From the NCBI GenBank assembly GCA_026545765.1, contig JAIFAC010000037.1, positions 72,501 through 136,500 on the forward strand: a DNA stretch of 64,000 bases. Direction: 5' to 3'. Shown piece after piece: positions 47,501 to 59,100 of this stretch. Position numbers and translations under genes: made by a program. Position 1 is the first letter of the stretch; the number at the start of each line of letters is the position of its first letter. The notes beneath the pieces were generated by a model. That model searched no databases and was not told where the DNA came from. It was given only the letters and a program-made list of their open reading frames with translations. This DNA comes from Plantago major. Its lineage: Eukaryota; Streptophyta; Magnoliopsida; Lamiales; Plantaginaceae.

Positions 47501-50500
47501 GGTGTTGTTTAAACCCTCAATTAGAGTTCTTCGTTTCCAGGTATACTTTTACTCCATTCTATGTAATTTTTAAACTTCAAATAGGACTTTTTTTTTCTCA
47601 TTATCCCACCTTTTAGTGTGTTGTTTATCTCAAGCTGTGAGTTTGTTCATTTTGTTGTTAATCCCACTCTCTTGTGTTGTTTATCTCTCATGAAGTCTGT
47701 CGGAGAGTTTATCCCACTCTATCAAGCTTTGCTGCTTAACTTTATTAGCATTTCTTCGCTGTTCAGGATACTCTTTACTCCTTTCTCGTGTATATTTTTA
47801 AACCTCGAATAGCATTTTTTCGCTTTCTATTATGTATCCCACCCTTTAAGGTGTTGTTTATCTCTCAAGGTAGTTCCTCGCTTGTTGTTAATCCCACGCC
47901 TTTGAGGTGTTGTTTAACTTCAATTAGAGTTCTTCTGTCTGCTTGAGATATTTTTACCCTTTCATTGTGTAGTTTAAACTTCGGTCAGACAATTCTTTCG
48001 CTTCTCATCAATTATCCCACCCTTCTTTAGTGTGTGTTCTTTATCGACTTAAGTAGAGTGTAGTTCATTTGTTTTGTTGTTTATCCCAATTTTCAGGTGT
48101 TGTTTGAACTGTTGTATATTCTTCGCTTATGATACTTCTTACTCCCTTTTTGTATATTTTAAATCTCAAATGATTTCTTTTCTGCTTATACATGCTGATC
48201 CCACCTCTTTTTTAGTGTGTTATTTTATCTCTGCCATGGAGTCAGTGTTCGTTTGTTGTTTCATCTCAAATTTTTATTTGTTGTTTTGAATCCCTTCAAT
48301 CTGGTTCCCTTCGCTGCTTTTTGATACAGTCTTTACTCCTTTGTCTCTCGTATTTTTTTAAATCCCAATACACTTCTTTCCTGCTTCATCCAGAATCCCA
48401 CCTTCATGTGTGTTGTTTATCTCTCAAGAAGAGTCAGGGTTCGCTTTGTTGCTTCTATCTCACCTTTTTGTGTGTAAGAGTTTAACCTCCATTTTAGAGT
48501 TTTCACAGATGATAATTTCTACTCCATTGTGTATTTTTAAATCTCGGAATGTCTTTATCAAGCTTCTCATTCAACTCCCACTCCTTCTTAAAGGTGGGTT
48601 GTTTATCTCTGCTGCAGTGGAGTTGTTGCTTCCATCCGCACTCTTTTGTGTGTTGTTTAATGTACTTAATTAGGTATTTTTCAAGTTCTGCTTCATATAC
48701 TCTTTCATCCTTTCTCGTGGTATATTTTTAAATCTTGTATAGACTTTTTTTTCGCTTTCATTATTCCATATTCTTTAGTTGTGGTTGTTTATCTCAAGCA
48801 GAAGTTCTTCTTTGTTGTTAATCCCAATTCTGCTTGACTGTTGTTTAACCTCATAATTAGAGTTTTCTTTCGTCTTGGTGATATTCTCTTACTCCATTAT
48901 CAAAGTGTATTTTTTTAAACTTCTTGTTTTAGGACCTTTTCGCTTCTAATTATCCCACTCTTTAGTGTGTTGCTTTATCTCCTGCTATGAGTTGTTTTGT
49001 TTTGTTGTTTATCCCATCCCATTTGTTGTGCTGTTTTAATCCTCCTCAATTAGAGTTCTTCATGAGATAGAACTCTTTTACTCCTTTTGTATATTTTTTA
49101 ACTTCTAATAATAGACTTTTTTTTTTCGTCATTACTATCCCACTCCCTTTTAGCGGTGGTCAGTTGTTTTATCCTCTTGGCGGAGTTAATTGCTTTGTCT
49201 GCTTTACAGATCCCAATTTTTTGTGTCTTGTTTGCACCCTTAATTAGAGTTCTTTCATTTCTGGATGATAATTCTTTGTAATCCATTTTCAGTAATTTTT
49301 AACCTTGAGTAGATTTTTTTCGCTTTCAATTATCCCACCTCTTTAGTGTGTTGTTGGCCATCTTCTCGCAAAGGATGTTGTTCGTTTAGTTGTTTTATCC
49401 CACTCCTTTTTGTGTCAGGTTGTTTAACTCTCCATTAGAGTTCTTCGCCAGGATGTTATAATTTCTTGCTCCTTTTCCTTGTAATTTTTAAACTCAATAA
49501 ACTTTTTTCTTGCTTTGACATTATCCCACCTTTAGTTGCGGTTGTTTATCTCTCAAGTAGTTGTTCGCCACCCATCCCAATTCTTTTGTTTGTTGTTGCC
49601 AAATTCTTGAATCAGTATTTCGTTTGTGATACTTTCCTTTACTCCTTTCATCTGTATTTTTTAAATCCTTGCATAGACTTTTTCTGCTTCTCATCATCCC
49701 AATTCTTGAAGGTGTGTTGTTTATCTCTCAAGCAGAGTTTTGTTCTGCTTGGATGTGTTTGATCCTAATTCCCACTGTGTGTTGTTTACAACTCTGCACA
49801 CAGTAGTTCCCATCGCTTTCAGTTGTGATACTTCCCATCTTTACCTTCCTCTGTAGGCTCAAACTTTTCAAATACTGATGATTTTCGCTTCTGCCATCAT
49901 CCCACTTTAGGTGTATGCTCAGCTATTCTACAGAGGTGAGTTCGCTTTCAGTCACAAGTTTATCACGCCTTTCAAGTAGTTGGCCAACGAAAATCCCACT
50001 AGAAGCCTTCTGCCCTGCGGATACTTTTATTCCATTATGTGTAGTTTTGAAACTCTGAATATAAAACAGGTCTTTTCGCTTTTCTCATTATCCCACTCCC
50101 CTAAGGTGTGTTGTTTATCTCCTAAGCAAGTGGAGTTGATTCGCTTGTTTGCCATTATCCCACCTTTCAGGTGTTGTTTAACCTCCATTAGAGCTCTTCA
50201 TTTAGTGATACTCTTACTCTTTTTGTGTATTTTTAAACTTCTCGAATAAACCTTTCGCTTCTCATTATCCCATTCTTTAGTGTATGTTTCATCTCACAGC
50301 AGTCGTTGTTCGTTTGCTTGTTGCCATCTCAAATTTTTTATGTATGTTTAAACTTTTAAATTAGAGTTCTTCTGCTTAGTTAGACTCTTTTCCCTTCCTG
50401 TAAGCTTTTTCAACTCTACAATAGACTTTTTTTTCCAGCTTTGTACCTTTGGCTTATCCCAATTCTTTTTAATGTGTTGTTTCATCTCTCAAGAAGAGCG

Positions 50501-53500
50501 CCTGCCTGAATATGTTAATCCCTGGTCTTTTATAAAGTTGTTTAATACTCTTAATTAAGAGTTTCTTCATTGCATACTCTTACCTTTTTTTTGTGTATTT
50601 TTAAACTTACTCGGCCAGACTTTTCGGCTTTCTAATATGATCCCAATTCTTAGTGTGTGGTTGTTTATCTCTCTGTAGTTTGCTATTCGCTTTTGTTGTT
50701 CATCCCACTTTTCAGGTGTTGTTTAACCTCCCTAATTATGTATTTTCGCTTTTTGATATTCCTCTTCTACATCTTTCTCCTCAGTATATTTTTAAACTGG
50801 CTAGACTATATTTCGCTTCATTATAATACCTTTAGTGTATAGTTGTTTTATCTCTGCTTTAGTTGTTCGCTTTGTTGTTTCGTCCCGACTCCCTTTAGTA
50901 TGTTGTTTATCTCTCAAGTGGAGAATTGCTTGTTATTTTATCCCGACTCTCGGCTTCGTTGGTTTAACTCATAATTAATGTTCTTTTTCGTCTTCAGTGA
51001 TACTCTCATCTCCTAGAATGTTCCGTAATTTTAAACTTCAATAGACTTCTTTTCGCTTCTTCTCTAAGTTATCCCACTCCGTTTCCCATCGTGTTGTTTA
51101 TCTCTTCAAGGTAGTTGTCGTTTGTTGTTTATCCCAATTTCGATATTTGCTTCGTTGTTTCATCCTGAATTGTAGTTCTTCATTTGAGATATACTCTTGA
51201 ACCTTTCTTCTGCATTTTTTTAAATCTCTAATAGACTTTTTTCTTTCGTCTTTCATTATCCCACTTCTCTTTAGTGTGTTGTTTATCTCTTGTTAGAGTT
51301 GTTCATTTGTTGTTAATCCCACTTCCTTTTCAGTTTGTTGTTTAACCTTAATTAGAAGTTCCCTTCTCTACACACCTTATTCCTTCAAAGGCAATTTTAA
51401 ACTTTCAGACAGACTTTTTTCGCTTCTCATTATCCCACTCGCTTAGGTGTTGTTTAATCTCGTGAAAGAGTTGTTTATCCACCTTTGTTTGTTGTTTATC
51501 CCAATTCGCCATCATGTTTAACCTGTCAGTAGTTCTTCAGCTTCGGTGGATGCTCTTAACCTTTTGTGTATTTTTTTTAAACTTCTTTCAACAGACTTTT
51601 CTGCATTGACTATGATCCCACCTCATTTAGCAGTGTTGTTTATCTCCTGCGAAGTGGAGTTGTTCGCTTGTTGTTTCATCCCACTCCTTTCAGTGTGTTG
51701 TTTAACCTCTAATTCAGTGTTTTTCGCTTCAGGATACTCTTCTTCTTTACCTTTTCTCTTTCTATGTAATTTTTAAATCCTCGGTTGGTAATAGATTCTT
51801 TCGCTTCATGTATCATGCTGGTCCCACCTTTAGGCGATCCTCAAGTGTGTTTGTTCAGCCAGTGTTTATCCTAATCCTTTTCAAGGTGAGCTTGTTTATC
51901 TCAAAGGTGAGCCTGCTTGTTGTTTTAGTCCCACTCCCATTTGCTATGTCGTTTAACTCTCCATTGTAGTTCACTGCTTGCATACTCTTTACTCCTTTCT
52001 CGTAGTATTATTTTAAATTTCAATATACTTTTCGCTTCTCATTATCCCACCTTTTGTAGTGTTGTTTAACACGCCTCTCAAGCAAGAGTTGTTCTGCTTG
52101 CTGTTAATCCCACTTCCTTTCGAGTGTGTGTGGTTTAACTCTTATATTAGTAAGTTCTTCGTCTGGTGATACATTTTACTCCTATTATGTAGTTCTTTAA
52201 ATCTCAAATAGACCTTTTCGCTTTCGTCATTCCCATCCCACTCCTTTAGTGTGTTGTTTATCTCTCAAGGTAGTTATTTGTTTGCTGCTTCCATCCCAAT
52301 TCTTTGTTTGATAAGTTAATGTTCCAACCAGAAAGTTCTTCGCTTAGGATACTCTTTACATTTTTTCAAAGGTATTTTTTAAACTTCCTCAATAGAATCT
52401 TTTTCGCTTCTCAAGATCCCACCTTTAGGTGTTGTTTATCTCTCAAGCTGCAGTTGTTTGTTTAAAGGTTTATCCCACCTTTTCGATGTCTTGTTTGACC
52501 TTAATTAGAGTTCTTCATTTCATAGATACGGCCATTCATCTCCGTAGGCAATTTTTTAAACTCTCGAATACACTCTTTTTCATTCCGTGGCATTATCCTG
52601 CAATTCCTTTAGTGTGCCGTTGTTTATCTCTCAAGAAGAGCCAGTTCGCTGTTACATCCCACCTTTTTTGCAGGTGTTGGCGAATTCATTGCTTGTTCTT
52701 CGTCAGGATACTTTTTACCCTTTCTTCGTAATTTCTCTGTCTTCAATACACCTTTTCGCTTTCTCATTATCCGCATTACTTATTAAAGTTACCCTCTCAA
52801 GAAAAGTTGTTCGTTTGTAGTTTATCCCACTCCTTTAGTGTGTTGTTTAACTCCACAGAGTTTCTTTCGTTTGTATGTTTCTATCTTTTCTCGCGATATT
52901 TTAAATCTCGAATATACATTTTCGCTTCATTATACACCACCTCGGTATGTTTATCTCTCAAGAAGAGTTCTTGGTTTGTTGTTAATCCCACACCTTTTGT
53001 TTGTAGTTTAACCTATAATTAGAGTTCTTCGCTTGAGATAGAAATTCTTCCAAGCAGTATTTTTTAAATCCTATCAGAACTTTTCATGCTTCATTATCCC
53101 ACCTTTAGGAATAACTGCCAGTAGCTGTTTGTTTGCTGAATTTACCTTTTGTGTAATGCTTAACTCCCAAATAGAGTTTTCATGATGTTTTACTCTTTTG
53201 TATTTTTGAATCTCTTTAATAAAATTTTTCTGTTTCACATGATCCCACTACTTTGGTAGTCAGTTTATCTCTCAATAGAGTTGCTCGCTTGGTGGTTGTT
53301 TATTCCAGTCCTTGTTTGTTAGTTTAACTCTTGATTATGTTCCTGCTTTGAGATAGAACTCTTTCGTATTTTAAATCAATGTAATGTATCTTTTCCGCTT
53401 CTGCAAACATTACACTCCCTGTGCTACCTCTGCTAGAAGAGTTTTAATTGCTGGTTGTTAATCCACTCCTTTTCTGTTGTTTAACTCCAAGAGTTCTTCG

Positions 53501-54498
53501 TCTAGATACTCTTACTCCATTCTGTAAATTTTAAATCAATACACCTTTGCTTATTATCCCACCTATTTCAGTAGGCTTTATCTCTAGCAAAAGTTGTTCG
53601 GTTTTGTTGTTTATCCTGCACTCGTGTGTTGTTTATTCTCACCAGAGTTCTTTCGTTTGTGATGCATTTCTTTACCCTTTCTAGTATTTTTGAACCTCAA
53701 TATAATTTTTTGTTTCTCATTACACACTTTCGAGGTGGTTGTGTCGTCTCTCAGCTGTATTTATTCACATGTTAGTCCCACTTTCTGTATATAGTTCACT
53801 TCCCATTAGAGTTCTTAACAGGTTACTCTACTTCATTCTTATGTAATTTTAAATCATAGAATCTTCGCTTAACATTATCCCACCTCTGCAAAGTGTTTTA
53901 TCCCTGTGACAAGTTGTTCATTTGTTGTTTATCACACTCCTTTGTTGTTTAACTCCCTCCATTGTAGTTCTGCTTCAGGATACTTACTCCTTTTCTCAGA
54001 TATTTTGTCTCAATACATTTTTCATTTCTCATTGCACACTCCTTTTTAGTGTGTTGTTTGTATCTCTATGGAGATGTTTGTTTGTTGTTTATCCCACTCC
54101 TTTTGTGGTGTTGTTTGCATTCTAAATTAGAGTTCTTTGCTTGTGATAATTTTACTCCTTTCTCAGACATAATTTTAACCGACCAGACTTTTCGCTTCAT
54201 TATCCCACTCCCTTTAGTGTGTTGTTTTATCTCTCAAGAAGAGAGCTGTTCATAGATATTTATCCCACCCCTTTGTTTGTTGTTGAACTTGACCAGAGTC
54301 CTTGTCTTCAGACTTGAACCCCTACGTTGATTTTAACCCCTGGCCAGACTTTTTCGCTTTCCCCACATCACACCCCTGCGCGCGCCATCTCATGGATATC
54401 AGGGTCCGCCGCTGCCAACCCACCTGCGCCGTCCAACCAAGTCTTTGCCAGGATAATCTTACTCCCTTTCCTGCACTTTTAACTCAATGACCTTTCAA
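32590..54498 (+). repeat. Satellite array, heavily indel-laden section
   Basis: Same satellite and orientation, recognisable throughout by GTGTTGTTTATCTC, TTGTTCGCTTGTTG, GAGTTCTTCG, TTTTAAATC and CTCATTATCCCAC. Monomer spacing remains near 168 bp, but almost every copy has small insertions (CAGG, CTGC, AAGG and TTC-type) and deletions relative to 16.8-32.5 kb. No gene, no other repeat family and no higher-order period could be followed by eye here. It may be old, unhomogenised satellite or poor consensus; the recurring error signature favours the second for a large part. Confidence 0.85.
54365..54440 (+). other. GC-rich anomaly at the satellite/remnant border
   Basis: CCCCTGCGCGCGCCATCTCA and the following bases are markedly GC-rich, in contrast to the T-rich array on either side. 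The position should hold an ordinary sub-repeat. Cause unknown; a consensus error is likely. Confidence 0.5.
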
Positions 54499-54560
54499 GA
54501 TCTCAGTATTCAATCCAATTCATCTTATCCCCACCCTTGTCTATTTGTCCACTAACTCTG

Positions 54561-54570
54561 TCTGATACCA
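54561..54570 (-). other. Primer-binding-site-like motif in the remnant
   Basis: The minus strand reads AAGTGGTATCAGACAGAG, compared with AAGTGGTATCAGAGTAG at the primer site of the complete element. TGGTATCAGA is the conserved part. It lies about 185 bp past the TATA box, much closer than in the complete element (about 930 bp). Confidence 0.5.
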
Positions 54571-54574
54571 CTTT

Positions 54575-55451
54575 CTTTCACATTCATCATAATAGCTTCA
54601 TCGATATGCTTTTATATCTAAGATAACTGAGATGATTATTTTGAAGATATATAGTAAGAATTAATCCAATATATGTTCTGATTCAAATCTTTCAGTATTC
54701 TGAGCTGTTCCTTGCTTCAAAGAATTAATGAGTTTGATGAATTGTCGTTATTTATAGAATGATATTGGTACTGTCAACAATGGAAACAGAAAAATAATAA
54801 TAAGTTTAGTGAAATTATCTTTCTAAGATATCAATTTTGTGCCACTGAAACCCAAGACTACTGGAGATGAGAGATGAATGAGGTTGTATCCATAGTTAAA
54901 TCAAATTCCAAACCATGAGGTCCTGAGAATGTGTCGTTTTCTGCTTACAGCTTTATTCTTGCGAGTCATTCACGACGAATCAGATTTTATCCTGAGCTAA
55001 CCCATGCAAGCTCGAGGTTTTCAGAGAATTTTCTAGAGATCATCATAGCTCCATATACCACTTGCTAAACAATTTGAGAATATATTTCTTTTTTCTATAT
55101 ATTTTATGTCCAAGGTATCCGAGAAGATATCTGAATCTTCTCGCCTGTAACCTTTTTACTCGTAATCTTTGTACACTTTATGTTTCAAACACTTGTTTCT
55201 TTTTCAAGATGTTCCATACAGTATCTCAAAAACCCTTTGTCAATCTTTGTACTTTTATGAATTCTTCAAATCATTGAACTTTTTTTCCTATTGTTTTCTT
55301 CGGTCTTATTCAAAAATCATACTTCTGTACCTAACATCTATAAGATCACATCACCATTGAGTGAAATTTCCTCTTTTACAATGTTCTATGGAATCTCACA
55401 AACACTACTCTTTTCTGTTAAATATGTCATTATGTCAGATCAAATCTATGG
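54575..55451 (-). repeat. Partial or short LTR of the remnant
   Basis: U3 is similar in length to the complete element (about 695 against 730 bp to the TATA box). R/U5 is only about 180 bp and lacks the four-unit repeat and the AC tract. The expected TG start is not preserved (TTTACCATAG where the complete element has TTTGTTAGAT). Confidence 0.6.
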
Positions 55452-55829
55452 TAAATTTCCATCATCAACTATGACTATCCACCTATTATAAATGTGGGAT
55501 GTGAAACAATCCATCACTTAACTATTTCAGATTCAAGTTCCTATAATTATGCACAGTAGTGAACATCAACCAAATCAAGTGACCACTGCATAAGTTATCT
55601 TTATAAAGAATAGATATTTTATATGTAAGTTCATCGGGATATGATATATAGAGAAATTCATAAGATAACTTTAGTAAGCATTACACTGAGTTTCCAACAA
55701 GAAGATACAAAAATACATGCAATTAGGATAACAGAGTAGCTAAGCTCCAAGTACATCCGCAACTAGTCTTCGGTGCCCCACACTTCTGTGCCTCAAAAAA
55801 TATCATTGGCTAATTAAATTTATCAAACC

Positions 55830-56100
55830 TTTTTTTATATCATCAGAAATGTATGGTGTTGACGATCATCTCGGTGTTCTCTCGCAATCCAATGTACTTT
55901 GTGTGTTTTGTAGGATTTTTCTCGATAAAGTGCTTCACCCACAAATACTTTTCCCATTTCCAGTATGCTCGACTCGAGAGTATGATACTAAGTATCTATA
56001 AATAATCTTCGGGAGACCTGACGTCACCTTTGTATCGACTTCGCCAGAGACTCATAGGGTCCTACAACAAGTTCATTTTAAATGCTCCAAGAATGTTAGA
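55830..56100 (-). pseudogene. C-terminal end of the 3' gene, remnant copy
   Basis: On the minus strand the segment around 55910-55970 codes for a run matching the KYLWVKHF and KNPTK motifs of the 3' gene at 14603-14645 of the complete element, followed by a TEM motif near 55880. The frame is interrupted and the upstream part of the gene is missing. Function unknown. Its value is that it shows this protein end is conserved between element copies. Confidence 0.6.
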
Positions 56101-56112
56101 ACTCGTGTCTGC

Positions 56113-59100
56113 TCTTTTAGTGGTTGTATAACCTTTATTGTAGTTCTTCGTCTGCGGATACTCTTACCTTCGTATGTATATTTTAAATCTTAATGTACCT
56201 TTTCGCTTTGTCATTATACCCACTTTCCTTTAGTGGTGTTGTTTATCTCTGCTGTTCTTCGTTTGTTGTTAATACCACTCCATTTGAGTGTTGTTTAACC
56301 TCTTTTTAATTAGAGTTCTTCTCATTCGCTTGTGATACTCTTACTCCTTACGTGTAATTTTTAAATCTAATAGAACTTTTCGCTTCTAATTATCCCACTT
56401 TCAGTGTGTTGTTTATATCTCAAGCAAGAGTTGTTCGCTTGTTGTTAATCCCATTCTTTTTGTGTTGTTTAACTCTTAATTAGAGTTCTTCGCTTGAGAT
56501 AGAACCTCTTCGCGGTATTTTTAAATCTCTAATGTACTTTTTTCGCTTTCTAATGCCACACTACTTTACAGGTTGTTTATCTCTCAAAGCAGATGTTCGC
56601 TTGTTGTTAATCCCAATTCTTTGTGTGTTGTTTAACTTTTAATTAGAGTTCTTCGCCTATGATACTCTTACTCCTTTCCTGTAATTTTAAATCTCAAATA
56701 GACATTTTCCATTCTCATTATCCCACCTTTGTTTTGTTTACCTCTTCCGCAAAGTTGTTCGCTTGTTGTTTATCCCACTCCTTTTCGGTGTGTTGTTTAA
56801 CTCCATTAGAGTTCTTCGCTTGTGATGCTCTTACTTTTTGTATTTTGTTAAATTTAATAAATTTTTCGTTTTCACATGATCCCACTCCTTGAGCGAAAGG
56901 CTTGTAGTGAGTCATTATCTCTGCAAGCAAGAGTTCTTCTTCTTTGTTGTTAATCCCACCCGACCTTCGAAAAGTTGTTTAATCCCCACTGTAGTTCCTC
57001 TGTTCTGTCGCCCTGATACCTTGCTTACTCCATTATGTGTAATTTTAAATCTCGTAGACCTTCTCGTTTTTCATTATCCCAATTTCTTCCTGCTTTGTTG
57101 ATTATCCCAACCTTTGAAGGTGTTGTTTATCTCTCAAACTGTGAGTTGTCCGTCATTTGTTGTTTATCCCAATTCATTTGTTTGTTGTTTGAACTCTTTT
57201 AACAGAGTTGTGAGTTCTTACCTTGAGATAGGAACTCCTTTCGTGGGTTGGTTATAGAACTCCTTTCTCGTAATTTGAAATCTCAATAGATCGCCTTTTC
57301 GCTTCCTCATAATCCCTTTTGTCAGGTGTTGTTTATCTCTGTGCAGTAGTTGTTCTTGTTGTTTATCCCACCTTTCTGCAGGTTGTTCGTTTGCAACTAA
57401 CCTCCATTAGAATCCTCTTCGCTTCGACACTACTCTTACTCCTTTATATGTGGAATGTATTAACTGGAATAGACTTTGTCGCTTATCCCACCCTCGTTGA
57501 TTATTCTGCCCAGTGGGGAGTTGTTCTGCTTCCAAGGTGTTAATCCTTTGTCTCAAGTGTTGTGTTAATCCCACCTCTTTAGTTGTTAATTCGTGTATAC
57601 CCTTTGCGGTGTTGTTTACCCCTAATTGTAGTTCTTTCATTTGTGATAATTTTACCTTCTGCTTCTAATAATTTAAATCTTTTGTCAACAAGTTGTTCTT
57701 CTTTCGCTTTAATCTCACCTTTTGTTTGTGTTTATCTATCGTAAAGTTTTTTGGTTTCGTTATTTATTGTACTCCATTTGTTTGTTGTTTAACTCTTACA
57801 TTAGAGTTCAGTATTTCATGGTTTTCTTTTTCTCTCGTATATTTTAAATCAATATACTTTTTCGCTTTGTCATTATACCACTTCTTTAGTGTGTTGTTTA
57901 TCTCTCAAGCAAGTAGTTCTTCGCTTGTTGTTAATCCCAATTCGCTTGAAAGTGTTGTTTAACCTTAATTAGAGTTCTTCACCGTGATAGTCTTTACTTC
58001 ATTATGTGTAATTTTAAATCTCAATAGACCTTTCGTTTCTAATTATCCCAATTCTTTAGTGTGTTGTTTATCTCTCAAGCAGTTGTTCGCTTGTTGTTTA
58101 TCCCACTCCATTTGTTTGTTGTTTAACTCTTAAAAGAGTTCTTCGCTTGAGATAGAACCTTACGGGTATTTTTAAATCTATAATAGATTTTTCATTTCTC
58201 ATTATCACATTCCTCTTGTGTTGTTTATCTCTCAAGCAGAGTTGTTCGCTTGTTGTTAATCCCACCTTTCAGGTGTTGTTTAACTCTTAATTGTAGTTCT
58301 TCGTGGTATGATACCCCTTTACTTTTCTCTGTATTTTTAAATCTCATAAACCTTTTCGCTTCTCATTATCCCACCTTTAGTATTTTTTACACCTCAGAAA
58401 AGTTGTTCGCTTGTTGTTTATCCCACTTTTGTGTGTTGTTTAACTCTCCATTAGAATTCTTCGCTTCGATACTTTACTACTTTCTCGTATATTTTTAAAT
58501 CGAATAGACTTTTTCGCTCTCATTATCCCACCCCTGTAGTGTGTTGTTTCGCTTCAAGTGGAGTTATTCGCTTGTTGTTAATCCCACTTTTGTGTGTTGT
58601 TTAATTTAATTAGAGTTCTTCGTCTGTGATACTTTACTCCTTTCTCGTAATTTTTCAATCTCAATAGAAATTTTCGCTTCTCATAATCCCACCTTTTCAG
58701 ATGTTGTTTATCTATCGTGCAAAGTTGTTTGTTTGTTGTTTATCCCACCTTTTGTTTGTTGTTTAACTCTCCATTAGAGTTCATCGCTTGTGATACTCTC
58801 TTCATCTGCTCGTATATTTTAAATCTAATATGCTTTTTCGCTTCTCATTATACCACCTTTTTCATGTTGTTTATCTCTCGTGCAAAGTTGTTCGCTTGTT
58901 GTTTATCCCACTCCTTTGTGTGTTGTTTAACTCTCCATTAGAATTCTTCGCTTCGATACTCTTACTCCTTTATGTGTATATTTTAAATCTCAATAGACCT
59001 TCCGTTTCTCATAATCCCACCTTTTGTGTGTGTTGTTTATCTCTCGTGCAAAGTTGTTCGCTTGTTGTTTATCCCATCAGATTTGTTTGTTGTTTAATCC

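Larger units (their letters stand above)
54499..56112 (-). mobile_element. Reverse-oriented remnant of a related Sirevirus-like element
   Basis: Read on the minus strand, 56100 to 55452 aligns with 14440-15137 of the complete element (end of the 3' gene, untranslated region, polypurine area), and 55451 down to about 54575 aligns with U3 of its LTR. Matching anchors include AACTTGTTGT and CCCTATGAG near the upper end, AAAAATCCTAC, TTACTTGGAGCTTG-like text, GATTTGGTTGATGT, AACATTGTAAAAGAGGAAA and a CTATAAAT TATA box. It is clearly more diverged than the two LTRs of the complete element are from each other, so it is either older or another subfamily. Satellite flanks both sides; no target duplication was found. 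Confidence 0.75.

Noticed and set aside
32590-54498. Mutation by cytosine deamination (methylation decay) as cause of the divergence
   Set aside because: The commonest change is T to C (CGTTTG to CGCTTG) plus indels, the opposite of deamination.
55062-55491. Plus-strand frames of 62-71 codons in the remnant
   Set aside because: Antisense to LTR sequence, overlapping in several frames, with no recognisable product.
54499-56112. A host gene or unique DNA island
   Set aside because: The reverse complement aligns with the 3' end and LTR of the complete element, so it is an element remnant.
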